Origin: Lojkania enalia
Lineage: Eukaryota > Ascomycota > Dothideomycetes > Pleosporales
Length of the DNA: 64,000 nt
Direction of reading: 5' to 3'
NCBI GenBank assembly: GCA_010094045.1
Contig: ML986665.1
Span: forward strand, 1-64,000
Below are positions 37,440 through 46,399 of the stretch, one piece after another; the stretch's first letter is position 1; every line of letters starts with the position of its first letter. A program made the translations under genes and the position numbers. Below the pieces are notes generated by a model, which was not told where the DNA came from, ran no database searches, and saw nothing but the letters and a program-made list of their open reading frames with translations.

Positions 37440-40400
37440 AATTATAAGCTTCTACGAGTTAGGTCTTTATATTATATTTAGGTTATTTATAATTAAGTAG
37501 TAGTTATTATACTAGAGATTAGATTAGTTTAGTTCTTATAGTAGTACTATACTAAAGATTAGGTTAGATCGCAGGTATATTAGCGCGACCGGTTGTTATT
37601 ATATAATAATACTATACTAGGGATTAGGTTAGTTTAGTTTATATAGTAGTACTATACTAGAAATTAATAGTAGTATTATTATAGGCGTTTAGGAATATAC
37701 TTAAATTAGACTCTAATATCTAATTAAAAATCCAGACGTAATATTATATTTAGGTCTTATTTATTCAGGTTTCTAGCGTAGTAATCTTCTATAGCAGTTG
37801 TCTTAGTAAAGTTACTAGCCGGGTACTATTCTAGGTTATAATAGCTAGTCTACTTAACTAGATATTTATACTGGCGTCTCTATTAGTTATAGTAGAGGTC
37901 TTCTATTCGCTTAATAAGGTATTCTAGTTTTCTATTAATCTTAATAGGTTTAGAGTTATATACTTATTAACTAGACAAGTAGTTAGATAATTTAGGTACT
38001 AGCTGTAATAGTAATATATAGAATATAGGATATATTTTAGCTGATTTAGGTAGCTTTAGTTTATAAGTATGCGAGGATACCTTTACAATAACTTTATAGA
38101 GGCCTATATTCTTCTAGTTAAATTTTTTTAACAGTCTTTATATACGTATATTTCTAGTATCTAGCTAGACTAGATTACTAACCTAGTAGTTAAGAGCTAA
38201 TATACGCTTACTGTTAATATACTTTTATTAGAGTGCTTGTACCTAGGTAAATTCTTCTCTAATATACTTTATAATATCCTTTATCTTATTAACTAGTCTA
38301 TTAGCTTTCTAAGCTATTAGGGACTATTTTAGTAGTTAATAGATCCTTATAGGCGGCTTAAAGCCTATTTAAGGGTGCTAGCTAAAGTAGGCTAGAAATA
38401 GGGAAACTTTTATTAATTTAGATACTGTATTATTTACTTTAAACTATACTATTAGTAGCTATTTAACCTAGTTATCTTATTCGTAGCTAGTATAAGCTTA
38501 GAGAACTTGTTCTATTACTATATTAGCGTTCTCTATTTAGCTATTAGTTTCTAGATAGAAGCTAGTTAATATATACGTGTTAATTTATAGCTGTCTATAG
38601 AGCTTTTAGTAGAAGGTAGAGATAAACTATATCTTATAGTTAGATATAATAGTATATAGTAGTCTATAGTAAACCTATATATAGTAATAGAATAGTCGGA
38701 CGATATTAGAAGTTTCGATTCTTACGCATAGTATTAGATGTTTATACTTACTAAGCCTATTAACTACTACTATAATATTTATACAACCTTCTAATTCTAA
38801 TAGATTAGTTATAAAGTTTATAGAGATATCTTAAAACCTTTATTTAGGTATAGGTAATAGTTTTAGTAATCTATAGTACTTCTCTCTAGAAGTCTTACTT
38901 TTTTAGTATATATAATAACAGCCTATATATTATTATACCGAATTAAATATCTTTAACTAATAGTACTCGTACTAGAGTAGTTCTAAAGTCTTTTCTTAAC
39001 TAGGGTATCTGCTAGACAGCAAGTTGTAGACGACTTATAGTAGTTTAAGTTTTAGCTTGTTGTAGTCTAATACTATAAGTCGATTTTAGTAGTATAGTCA
39101 GTTGTTATACTCTTTATAGTTAGCTAGAATTAGGAGCTTAGATCGACGAGCTCCTTCTCTTAGTAGCTTTAGGGTGTCTTAGATTAGGTTATTATTTAGG
39201 TATTCTTCGTCGATAATCTCTATAATCGGTCGGCCTACTTCTATCTATTAGAATAGTTTAGGACGAAGTAATATCTGTTAACAACCTTTATAGGCCTCTT
39301 TTTATATAGGCTCGTTCTATAACCTTTAAGTTAAGGTATTAAGCTTCTCTCTAAGTTTTCCGGGTTAGTATATAATACTAAAGTTGAACCTTAATAGATA
39401 TTCTAACTAATAGGCCTATTAGTAGCTTAGCTACTTCGTTGTTATAAAGTACTGCAGGTTCTTATAATTGCTTAATACTTTTATAGGAAATGCTACGCCT
39501 TTTAATTTAGGCCTCTATTATTTAAAATATTGGATAATCGCGAGCAGTTCCTTATTATATATCTTATAGTTGCCTTTAGTAGGGTTTATACGCTTAGAGA
39601 AGTAGGTAATAGGTCTTAGTTCACTGTCAGCACCTCTCTAGGATAGCACGCCGGCTGTTATAAAGTCGGACGCGTCGGCTTCTACTACTATTAACAGCTT
39701 AGGGTTAAAGTGTTGGAGAATTAGTATAGAGATAAAGGCATCCTTTAGGTAGTTAAAGGAATATTAACAGCTATCGTTCCAGTCGAATCGAGTGTTCTTC
39801 TTAGTCAGAGCTACTAAGGGGGAGACTTTCCGTAAGAAGTTGCTAATAAATTGTTGGTAGAAGTTTGCGAAGCCTATAAAAGCTTAAATATCTTTTATAT
39901 TCTTAAGGTATTCCTAGTTAACAATTGTCTCTACCTTCTTTAGGTCTATACGGATCCCTTCTATAGTAATCATATACCCTAGGTAGGTTACTTCTAACTA
40001 GTAGAACTCGTACTTATCTATATTAAGCTGTAGACCATTCACTCTTAAGGCTTTAAGGACTAGCTAGACATGCTGCTTATGATCCTTCAGATTCTCACTA
40101 AATATTAGGATATCGTTAATGTAGGCAGTATAGAACATATTAAGGTATAGTCTTAGTATATCGTTTACGAAGTGCTGGAACGTGCTTAGAGCGTTAGCTA
40201 GGCTAAAGGGTATTACTAGGTATTCAAACAGCCCGTAGCGTGTATAAAAGGTAGTCTTCTATTCGTCTCCCTTAGCAATCCTTAGCTTATTAAATGCGGC
40301 AATGATGTCGAGTTTTGTATAGTACTTAGCCTTACTAAGTCGGGTTAATGTTTCTTGGATCAGTAGAATCGGGTATCGGTTCTTAATAGTAATAGTATTT

Positions 40401-41460
40401 AGGGCTCTGTAGTCTACGCAGAATCAGAGGCCACCTCTAGGTTTCTTTACAAAGATCACAGGTGCAGCTACTAGTGACGAGCTTGCTCTAATAAATCCCT
40501 TAGACAAGTTCTCGTCAAGGTACTTCCTTAGTACCTTTAACTCGTTCTGGGACATCCCGTAGAGTGGACCGAAGCTGGCTTACTTGCTATTCTCTAGTTC
40601 AATCTTATGATCGTACGGTCGTCGTTTAGGCAGCTTGTCCGCATCCTTACGTAAGAAGACGGATAACAGGTTGTGGTATTCTTTAGGCACTTTGGTGATG
40701 GGGTTAGTATACACCTTTAGGGCTAGAGCCTTGTTAATGTCAGCTATTAATACAGCGAAGATTTTATAGTTAGGTCGCCGGGAGAGTTAGACCAGCGGTA
40801 CAGCGCCTACACAGTATATATCTAGCTGTGGCGCGGACTTCAGGTATTCAGGCTCAGATAGGTCCTCTTAGCTATAATCTTCGTCCGAGGTTAGGTCGGT
40901 TTTGGTTTTAGGTTCTTTTAACTGGCGCAGCATCTTAGGCCGCCAGTAATTATATCGGGTATAGCTTAACAGGCGGAGCTTTAAGCGGCGCTGCCTGGGC
41001 TTCAGGCTATGTAGGGGTCGTGAATCAGTTGCTTCGGGATCTCCTTTCGTGTCAGGTTCAGGTAGTTTATAGTCTTCAATAACCATTTGGGCAGCCTGTT
41101 AGCAGACGGCAGCACTAGCAGATCGTAAGCATCGAGTCAGGCATCGGTTGGCGGTAAAGACCAGCTGTTCGTTCTCGTAGTCTAGGTTCACACGATGCTT
41201 ATGCATCTATAGCTGTCCTAGAATCAACTGGTGTTTTCCTAGTGTGGTCACGTAGAGACGTGCTGTCTCTGAATGGTTTAGGTGTCGGAGGGTCAGGGTA
41301 ACTGAGTAGGAGATAGTCCCCCTATAGAGGACTTCTCTATTAAAGCCGGTCGGGTACAGGTTATACGGGAGTCGTATCTTTCGGAGTTTCAGGGTGCGCA
41401 CGAGGTCTCTGTGGATATAGCTATAACCAGTAGCCCCAGTGTTAATAAGAACATTAATGT
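37440..41460 (-). pseudogene. pol: Pol of gypsy B (PR-RT-RH, IN eroded)
   Basis: Minus strand. Protease NTGATGYSYI near 41410-41440: the catalytic Asp of DTGA is Asn, a G-to-A change. RT: AYINDILIFS with the YxDD box at 40112-40123 changed to YIND; it is in the same phase as the protease segment at 41207-41401. RNase H: a TDASD-like site, [15 protein letters not shown], then NLQYFITTK and YQPGKLREKLN around 39300-39720. The integrase part (about 37500-39200) is too AT-rich for motif-level reading. Mutation density rises from right to left. Inactive. Confidence 0.85.
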
Positions 41461-41579
41461 CTTACTAGACTAGGTCTTGACGGATCGAGAAAGGAGCTAG
41501 GATCTGGTAGTCCCATGACTGTTTCTGTAGGGGCTGGTTCTATAGGTGTACAGAGATTCGGTGTAGGCGCAGTCCCAGG

Positions 41580-42762
41580 AGGCGATTTACTTCCGGGACG
41601 GACCTTTTGGTGACATTCTAGTCGGCGAGACTGGCTGCGTTCGGGAGCGAGAGTGACGGCCTCGTCTATAGGATGATGAGCGTGTCGAGGATTGGTTAGA
41701 GGATCGGTCGGAGGATCGAGAGTGGGATCTACTGGGTATAGTAGGGCTCTGAGACCCTTGACGGATTGATGGTAGAGGGGCGCTGCATTCTGGCGAAATA
41801 TGTCCCTTACTGCCACACTTATAACAGCGTCCTTCACGGCGGCGCCTTTCTCGTTTGTTGGAGCCTACAGGCGCGTAGCCAGAAGCATCGAGTTCTATAG
41901 CGTTCGGGTCCTTCTGGTAAGCAGTATGATGCTTCGGTTGTTTGCGGTGGTTGCCGGGCAGGTAATACAGGTCAGTATCGTACAGGGAAATCAGGTTGGC
42001 GTAGTTGTTCAGGGTGCCAGGTATCGTAACACCTATCATGGCACGGTGGAGCTCATTAGAGAGAGAACGTCGGAGATATGCGATTTGTCCGGTCTCGTTC
42101 AGTTCAGTGTCTGCAATCAGGCGTCGGAATTTAGCAAAGTGAGCAGGGAACCTGCTTCGGCCTTGCTTTAAGGTCTCTAGCTTACTCTATGCTGTAGTCT
42201 CCTTGTTCCGGTCGCCATAGGTGGATTCTAAGAAGGCGACCAAGCTGTCTACAGAGTTGATACCCTTGTCCATTAATGGGTCAACCAACGTTACTGGGTC
42301 TCGTTCTAGGCGGGAATGGGCATATAGAAGGCGGGTACGTTCGGTTGGGTATCGGTCAGCGTTTCCTTCTAGTTTATAGCAGAGCTTCCTAACAAAGTGT
42401 GAAAGCTCTGAGCGTTTGCCAGAGAACATTAGAGGGTCAGGTAAGCGGTCGGAACGGAAATGCGGGTCGTACGTAGTCTTAGGCGGATTAGGGGTCAACG
42501 CAGGCATCTATTCAGAAGCTAGGGTTGCAGGCTGAGTCGGGCTAAGGGCGGGTGATAGTTCTGTTGCTGTTGATATGCCAGTAGCTGGTAGAGGGGTAGC
42601 CGTTTGGCGGCTACTGAATTCCCTTCGTATCGCTTCAAGGTCTGACTTATAGCGGTTCTCCTGGGTTACTAAGGCCTCTGCTAGCATCTCGTTCTTCTGC
42701 TGTAAAAAGTCCAGCTTGCCCTGGATCTCTTTAAGCATGCTAACGAGCGCGTTCTCATCCAT
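41580..42762 (-). pseudogene. gag: Gag of gypsy B with intact zinc knuckle
   Basis: The best start is the ATG at 42762, just inside the 5' LTR; it gives MDENALVSMLKEIQGKLDFL, a coiled-coil N-terminus. The frame continues through a Pro/Thr-rich linker, the Gag core (RSDRLPDPLMFSGKRSEL and AHFAKFRRLIADT) and a CCHC knuckle CYKCGSKGHISPEC near 41830 with all four ligands. In-frame stops lie at 42508-42510 and 42187-42189, where Gln or Trp is expected. GC content is normal here, unlike in pol. Without those stops it would be an ordinary Ty3 Gag; in this copy it is broken. Confidence 0.88.
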
Positions 42763-42791
42763 AGCGTGTAATAGTAGATGACGCAACGTAA

Positions 42792-43094
42792 TGTCACGGA
42801 CGCTCACGCGCAGTTGGTTAATCGCACTTTAAGCAGTCAACTCTATTGCTACGTACTACATGTGAATATCAAGACGTTGCGTGAAGAACAGAGATATCTA
42901 CATTATACAGGTTTTTATAGGGGCTAGGTCTGTGCTGCTGCACGGGCTAGCCGGGTCGGCGAAACCTTCCTCCATCGTGGTTAAGACAAGTCGGTTATAT
43001 TCCAGCTAGCAGCTGACAGCTGTCGCTGGCAGCTGGTTCGGGTATTGTAGTAAGGGTGGTGTAGGTGCAGAGGTGTCGCGGTATTACCGTGACA
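42792..43094 (-). repeat. 5' LTR of gypsy B, little mutated
   Basis: Starts TGTCACGG and ends CCGTGACA. Part of it (43000-43094) is repeated exactly after the N gap at 43241-43335. Confidence 0.93.
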
Positions 43095-43230
43095 CTCTAC
43101 TAGCTTGTAAAATACAATAATTAAAACGTCTATTACTTCTTATAATAATACGTATATAAGCTTAAACGAGATTCTATAAATTCTACTTATCCGATAGAAA
43201 ATAAATTAAAGTTAGGGAAACTAGACTACT
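43000..43230. repeat. 231-bp exact duplicate before gap
   Basis: Identical, by reading, to 43241-43471. It covers the end of the gypsy B LTR and copy 2 of the tandem unit. Confidence 0.9.
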
Positions 43231-43240
43231 NNNNNNNNNN
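43231..43240. other. Assembly gap (10 N)
   Basis: Ten N between two identical 231-bp stretches, so most likely two overlapping contig ends left unmerged. Confidence 0.97.
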
Positions 43241-43471
43241 TTCCAGCTAGCAGCTGACAGCTGTCGCTGGCAGCTGGTTCGGGTATTGTAGTAAGGGTGG
43301 TGTAGGTGCAGAGGTGTCGCGGTATTACCGTGACACTCTACTAGCTTGTAAAATACAATAATTAAAACGTCTATTACTTCTTATAATAATACGTATATAA
43401 GCTTAAACGAGATTCTATAAATTCTACTTATCCGATAGAAAATAAATTAAAGTTAGGGAAACTAGACTACT
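43241..43471. repeat. 231-bp exact duplicate after gap
   Basis: Copy of 43000-43230. It ends nine bases before the stop codon of the ferritin-like gene. Confidence 0.9.
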
Positions 43472-43479
43472 ATATCCCT

Positions 43480-44530
43480 CTAGGATAGGAGTATAGCTAC
43501 CGGTCCAGCCAAAGTCGCAGGAGCAAGATTATTTGCATCATCTAGCTGCTGAACGGTTACCGCTGCAAAAACGACCCCATTTAGACCACGCAGTACATTT
43601 GCAGTTCCCTTCCCCTTTGCTGTTATATTTAGAGGCGTATACACTGGCTTATTAAGCTGACTAACCCACCCAATGAATAATTGCTTACTACCTTCGGTGA
43701 CGAACGGCGTTTGCATAGGATCCCATGTGAACTCTCTCTGATCGTTGCTTTCTATGCTGTTTGTATACAGCGTTCTAGGAAGTTGAGAGACGGCTAATCT
43801 TGGGAGAATCGGTATGGGAACCTCGACCGAACATGACCCGGGCTGAATAAATGAAAATGCAAGGTTATATGCCCATATATTACTAATGCCGGTATCGAAT
43901 GGCGCTGGATTTGGTACCGCACCCCGGATGTGTCGGAAGAATGCATCATGCCGCGATTCAACTGTCAGTATGGATGATATTGATTTTACGAGCAGAGGAT
44001 CCGTAATTGTAAGGCGCTCGTTAAGTCCAATCGTAGCGCCAATACCAACTGAAGTAATAGTATGGGCGAGCTCGAGGAATTCCTCGGTTGTGTTCACTGG
44101 GAAGGAGTAGTTGCAAGGAGGAATTAATGTTTTGTTATAGGATTTGAGAACGCTTGCAATGCTGGAAAGATGCACCTCTTCTTGCTATAAATGCTTTCAG
44201 AGACAGTGCGATACTCTAAAAGGTAGGTGTACTTACAGCAGCGATCTTGCTAATGACTTTGACAGTATCGTTACGAAGCCCACTTGTGCCCTACTCCGTA
44301 AGGTTTCTTAAGCCTGCGTTGAAGAAAGAGGCTTCCATATTCTCAAGAAAGTACGCCAGTTGAAGCTCCTTGATAGCACCGGCTGATATTGCTGTTAGTA
44401 CCACACTGTTCAGCGGCCCACCACCAGCTTTGTTAATAGTTTCGGAATAAAGAGGAGCTGCGGCAGCGATCGCTCCCACAGTGAAAGAGGATGCGTAGAG
44501 AAGGGCACTAATATCCGTTAAGAAGTACAT
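43480..44530 (-). pseudogene. Ferritin-like (Rds1/LsdA type) secreted protein, one nonsense mutation
   Basis: Two exons, 44530-44237 and 44184-43480, joined at a 52-bp intron (44185-44236; GTAAGT...TATAG) in phase 0, 332 codons in all. Exon 1 starts MYFLTDISALLYASSFTVGA, a signal-peptide-like or hydrophobic start, and has LENMEASFFNAGLRNLTE. Splicing creates SKIAAQEEVHLSSIAS, with the ExxH metal-ligand pattern of ferritin-like domains; a further VESRHDAFFRHI and PNPAPFDTGI follow, as in fungal Rds1 (stress/development) proteins. The codon after NLTE is TAG (44291-44293) where Trp is expected; TGG to TAG is a RIP-type change. Otherwise the gene is intact, so it may be a very recent pseudogene or a sequencing error. 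Its end abuts the repeat block. Confidence 0.78.
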
Positions 44531-44671
44531 GGCTATAGTAAGTTAGAGGTATACAAGTTAAGCTTTAAGTACGCCTGCACCTATATATTTAAGAAAATTG
44601 GAAGATGCTTCTGTTCCTAGTATAGCACTTTGGCCTTTGGCGACTATTTTGAACCCACCTTATTTATAGTA
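44531..44671. other. Upstream region of ferritin-like gene
   Basis: Short intergenic stretch of normal GC content; no clear promoter motif. Confidence 0.4.
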
Positions 44672-44819
44672 AATGGGGTCACATTTGGCACCTAATAGTT
44701 CCAAACCCCTGGCCAATCATAGCTTCTATGTCTGCAGCGGTAGACTAGTAATTTTAGAAGGTTGCCCTGCTAAGTTTTGGGCAATATCGAGGCCCAGTTT
44801 TGTACCCCTTGACCCCATT
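44672..44819. mobile_element. Candidate MITE with TA duplication
   Basis: A 148-bp stretch bounded by a perfect 10-bp inverted repeat, AATGGGGTCA and TGACCCCATT, flanked by TA on both sides (44670-44671, 44820-44821). This is what a short non-autonomous Tc1-mariner element looks like. It has no coding content. Only one copy is seen here, so it is a candidate. Confidence 0.5.
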
Positions 44820-44910
44820 TATATAAGAGATGCCAATCGTGGCTATTCCTGGTTGGCAAAGACTTCTTAAGACCCCTACGTCGAACTCTGCAAGACTTTA
44901 CTTAATCCCC

Positions 44911-45222
44911 ATGTCAGCCAAATTTCTGAACGACGCCGAATTGGATGAGCATTGGAACTGGTATAAGGATTGGTGCGGTAATGATGATGAAATCCCCGAG
45001 TTGGACGAGGAAGACTACGAAATAATATGCAACATTATCGAAGAGCTCTTCCAGCATATCCGCCATCAAAAAAAGGTGATCTCTCATATTGAGGGTGAGG
45101 TAATAGACTCTCTGGGTGCACTCAAACAGGATGTTGCCGAATTTAAGAGTCGTAAGAGGAAGAGTAAAGATAGCGAGCCAACGAGGGCGAAGAGAGCGAG
45201 GGGGCGTGGCTCTCGTACATAA
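44911..45222 (+). CDS. Hypothetical small charged protein (103 aa)
   Basis: I do not recognise this protein. From the ATG at 44911 it starts MSAKFLNDAELDEHWNWYKD, is rich in Glu/Asp up to about residue 45, has a helical amphipathic middle (IICNIIEELFQHIRH) that could pair as a coil, and ends in a Lys/Arg-rich tail (KSRKRKSKDSEPTRAKRARG) that looks like a nuclear localisation or nucleic-acid binding tail. An in-frame ATG at 44830 would add 27 residues but begins just after the possible MITE, so I prefer 44911. Normal GC content and no TAA/TAG breaks favour a real gene. It lies outside the HNWD-linked repeat that begins at 45400. Confidence 0.5.
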   Translation: MSAKFLNDAELDEHWNWYKDWCGNDDEIPELDEEDYEIICNIIEELFQHIRHQKKVISHIEGEVIDSLGALKQDVAEFKSRKRKSKDSEPTRAKRARGRGSRT

Positions 45223-45399
45223 AGCTCGTTTGAGAGAATTAGCCTAAATAAAATTTCTTTTCCTTCTATTCGCAGTTGACGCGTCAATATATAGTATAGC
45301 TATGCCTCAGAGGGTCTGGCGGGGGTTAAAAGAACGTGTACAAAATTGATGGTAGCAATAAGTTAATTCTAAGATTCAATTCTAACATCCGTCCCTGGG
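45223..45399. other. Intergenic, nothing recognised
   Basis: Normal GC content. No frame or repeat seen up to the TTACCGGACA tip. Confidence 0.4.
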
Positions 45400-45780
45400 T
45401 TACCGGACACCCCATGTGACCGGACAAACTATCAGTACTTTGATTTTTGCCAACTGGAAAACCCATGCGCACAATGAATATTGCTATAATTCCATGAAAT
45501 TAGTCTGTAATAACTAATGCTAAATGCCCATGATTCACCCTTCCCCAAAAATTACGTTCGCATCGTCGCCTCCGAGCCTGATTTGTACAGCGCCTTCTTT
45601 CGTGCAGTAACAGACTTCGCTTCCCACAACGCCAACCTTAAGCCTTTATCGCTCTGAATTGTCGTAGAATAACATTATCTTAGCCTGAATACCTCCCTCT
45701 ACGGCTCGGAAGTCATTACTAGCCTTGAGCACGCTATCGCAGGCAAATTCATCTAGCCGATCGGTAACTTCTTGGTCGGC
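45400..45780 (+). repeat. Un-RIPped copy of the HNWD-element outer end
   Basis: TTACCGGACACCCCATGTGACCGGACAAAC opens the segment: an 8-bp ACCGGACA motif twice with a 9-bp spacer. It then aligns with 24165-24510 (and its inverted partner near 31425-31770) through GAATATTGCTATAATTCC, GCTAAATGCCCATGATT, GAGCCTGATTTGTACAGCGCC and AACCTTAAGCC, with differences mainly C/T and G/A. A weak protein-like frame (SEPDLYSAFFRAV) is shared but interrupted. After 45780 the two loci diverge. Orientation relative to HNWD is opposite at the two loci, as expected if this is one end of an inverted repeat. Confidence 0.7.
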
Positions 45781-46084
45781 GCTATTATGTTTCTAGTTAG
45801 TGCCAGAAGCCTTCCATGTATTATGTACGTATAGTATCTTACAAAGCCCGTCCATAAGGTGGTACACCTTAAACCACTTAATTTCAAGCCACGGTCTCTT
45901 CGCCACACTTTTAATCTTAGGATCACGTGCTGCGCTGACATAGCACTTGTCTAGCTTAGCGCCTTTTACACCTTTCCCGCAAAGTCAACCTAGCGATGGA
46001 CTTTAAGGATTCTGAGCGCACGGCCGCTTAAAAAGTGCTTTACCAAAATACGTATTAGCGCTTTCCAATGGCGGTACATGTAGC
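45781..46084. other. Spacer with no recognised gene
   Basis: GC-normal; short frames on both strands look like shadows. It links the outer repeat segment to the inverted arm at 46085. Confidence 0.4.
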
Positions 46085-46222
46085 TTAGAAAGTGGCGATC
46101 TCATGGGTCGTAGCTACATGTACCTCTACCCCCATTATCTATACATTTCGAAACATCTCCAAGGTCAGGGCAAGAGCGGGTCGGCCGTCATCCCTGCTAG
46201 TGCGTTTAGGGTGTTCGCATGA
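46085..46222 (+). repeat. Left inverted arm around intact HNWD
   Basis: GTGGCGATCTCATGGGTCGT and CATTATCTATACATTTCGAA are inverted copies of sequence at 50940-51013. Weaker matching runs on to GGGTGTTCG (about 46212-46220). About 130 bp, roughly four-fifths identical by eye. Confidence 0.85.
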
Positions 46223-46399
46223 GTGCAGCCAAAAATACGTGTGGAAAGTTCTTGCCAATAGTTCTGTTCGCTGTGTGATGAAGAAAATATTTCTCGAAGG
46301 TTCCCCGTAGCAAAGCGTCTCAATATACATTCCCGCTCGTTCCCGGCCCGCCAGTGTATACAGTTATTGAATATATGGATAATCATCAACTACTTTCTC

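Larger units (their letters stand above)
37124..43094 (-). mobile_element. Ty3/gypsy element, family B, full length
   Basis: Two 303-bp LTRs (37124-37426 and 42792-43094, ends TGTCACGG...CCGTGACA in the better copy) and a perfect CTCTA target duplication (37119-37123, 43095-43099). Transcription is leftwards: gag at the right, pol to the left, polypurine tract at 37427-37439. The empty target sequence is present at about 36650. The left half is heavily RIPped while the right end (gag, 5' LTR) is nearly unmutated. Catalytic residues are lost, so this copy is inactive. Confidence 0.93.

Noticed and set aside
41800..42171. 123-codon plus-strand frame opposite gypsy B gag
   Set aside because: Shadow of the zinc-knuckle region on the other strand.
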